A stretch of DNA of 64,000 nucleotides, taken from positions 310,001 to 374,000 of the forward strand of contig NC_012863.1 of NCBI RefSeq assembly GCF_000026945.1. The letters are read 5' to 3'. The translations under genes were made by a program, and so were the position numbers. Below, in pieces: positions 63,427 to 64,000 of this stretch. The notes below the pieces were generated by a model that saw only the letters and a list, made by a program, of their open reading frames with translations, was not told the DNA's origin and searched no databases. The stretch's first letter is position 1, and each line of letters opens with the position of its first letter. This DNA comes from Candida dubliniensis CD36 (taxonomy: Eukaryota > Ascomycota > Pichiomycetes > Serinales > Debaryomycetaceae).

Positions 63427-64000
63427 TTAAAGGACATTTCCTCGATTGACATCAGCAGCAGCCTTAGCCTGTTGAACCAACGCCTTTGGTGCATCTAAGG
63501 GACTAAACATAAGCTCAATTAATCTGATTTTATTATTTACACCAAAATCTTTACTCCGGAATAAATCATCAGCCTCACCAACTGTGCTGATTTTAACAGA
63601 TTGATTATCCTTAGCATTAAACAACAGCAAAATCTGTAAGTGATTCCAAGGTTGAATATTATTGTACTTGGCGTTTAATCCATGAATTAATTTTTCAATT
63701 GTGTAGCCACAATTGTTCACAACAAAAATGTAAGGATTAACCCCATTTTTTATCATGGTTGATATTTCTTGCATTGTCAACTGTAAGGAACCATCACCAA
63801 CAAATAAAATGACTCTCTTCTTAGGATCAACTTCCTTGGCAGCTACACTAGCACCAAGTGTTGCACCAACAGAGTACCCAATTGAGCCCCATAAGATCTG
63901 TGAAATCCCCACCACATTGTTTGGAAATCTTGCTTCGAGAATCCCATGAGCAGCTGTTCCGCTTTCAGTGATAATGATATCCTCTTCTTTAAACCAGGAG
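63427..64000 (-). CDS. Pyruvate decarboxylase family protein, C-terminal part (continues beyond window)
   Basis: A partial gene. The frame stays open to the window edge, where SWFKEEDIIITESGTAAHG leads into the first in-frame GTG-coded Val, so the true start lies beyond base 64000. The thiamine-diphosphate motif GDGS...NN is visible (VGDGSLQLTMQEISTMIKNGVNPYIFVVNNCGYTIEKLIHG). It aligns with the C-terminal domain of yeast Pdc1 but is more divergent (for example NNCGY for NNDGY, and HLQILLLFNAKDNQ for HLSLLPTFGAKDYE). A minor isoform such as C. albicans PDC12 is therefore more likely than the main glycolytic enzyme. The neighbourhood agrees with that, by memory only. Confidence 0.9.
   Translation of the reverse strand, partial: SWFKEEDIIITESGTAAHGILEARFPNNVVGISQILWGSIGYSVGATLGASVAAKEVDPKKRVILFVGDGSLQLTMQEISTMIKNGVNPYIFVVNNCGYTIEKLIHGLNAKYNNIQPWNHLQILLLFNAKDNQSVKISTVGEADDLFRSKDFGVNNKIRLIELMFSPLDAPKALVQQAKAAADVNRGNVL

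Overview
The window is nuclear DNA of a CTG-clade yeast close to Candida albicans, most likely Candida dubliniensis. It is AT-rich, almost intron-free in coding regions, and dense in poly-Gln/Asn tracts. The N-myristoyltransferase is nearly the C. albicans Nmt1 as I remember it, but differs at several positions near the N-terminus. ERG251, CPA1, FBA1, POL30 and a pyruvate decarboxylase gene lie together here, as I recall for one C. albicans chromosome segment. In such a species CTG codons are read as Ser, so standard-code translations would be wrong at those positions.

Layout. 0-19 kb: a very large Gln-rich unknown protein (possibly cut at the window start), an unknown basic/acidic protein, NMT1, PWP1, a thioredoxin-fold protein, HRT3, NIP1 (eIF3c), NCS6, a short-chain dehydrogenase and RPL20. 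19-32 kb: ERG251, CPA1, a BUL1-type arrestin-like protein, a 2.7 kb stretch with no protein gene, and MPE1. 31-48 kb: NUP120, TAP42, TOA2, HRT2, NHP6A, DEF1, PBY1, TIM12 and FBA1. 49-64 kb: MAK3/NAA30, POL30 (PCNA), RXT2, ATG11, two dienelactone-hydrolase paralogues in opposite orientation around PRS and CPS1, and the 3' part of a pyruvate decarboxylase gene that runs off the end. These are mostly housekeeping genes. There is no CRISPR array, no tRNA that I could find and no convincing transposon.

The most striking region is 27.4-29.6 kb on the minus strand. The apparently empty stretch between MPE1 and the BUL1-like gene holds seven box C/D snoRNAs. Their guide sequences match the targets of S. 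cerevisiae snR78, 77, 76, 75, 74, 73 and 72, in that order. Instead of a plain polycistron, they sit between repeated splice signals (GTATGT ... TACTAAC ... AG). Successive introns are separated by only about 5, 1 and 1 nt, so the exons of the host RNA have all but vanished. A Tbf1-type motif lies upstream of the first intron. I recall published work describing exon loss with retention of intronic snoRNAs in Candida, so the phenomenon has precedent. The exact junctions here deserve checking.

Other regulatory signals fit their genes. RPL20 has a 5'-UTR intron and a Cbf1 site beside an 18-bp Tbf1 palindrome. ERG251 has two TCGTATA sterol-response elements. CPA1 has a Gcn4 site and two short leader uORFs. 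POL30 has an MCB (ACGCGT) element.
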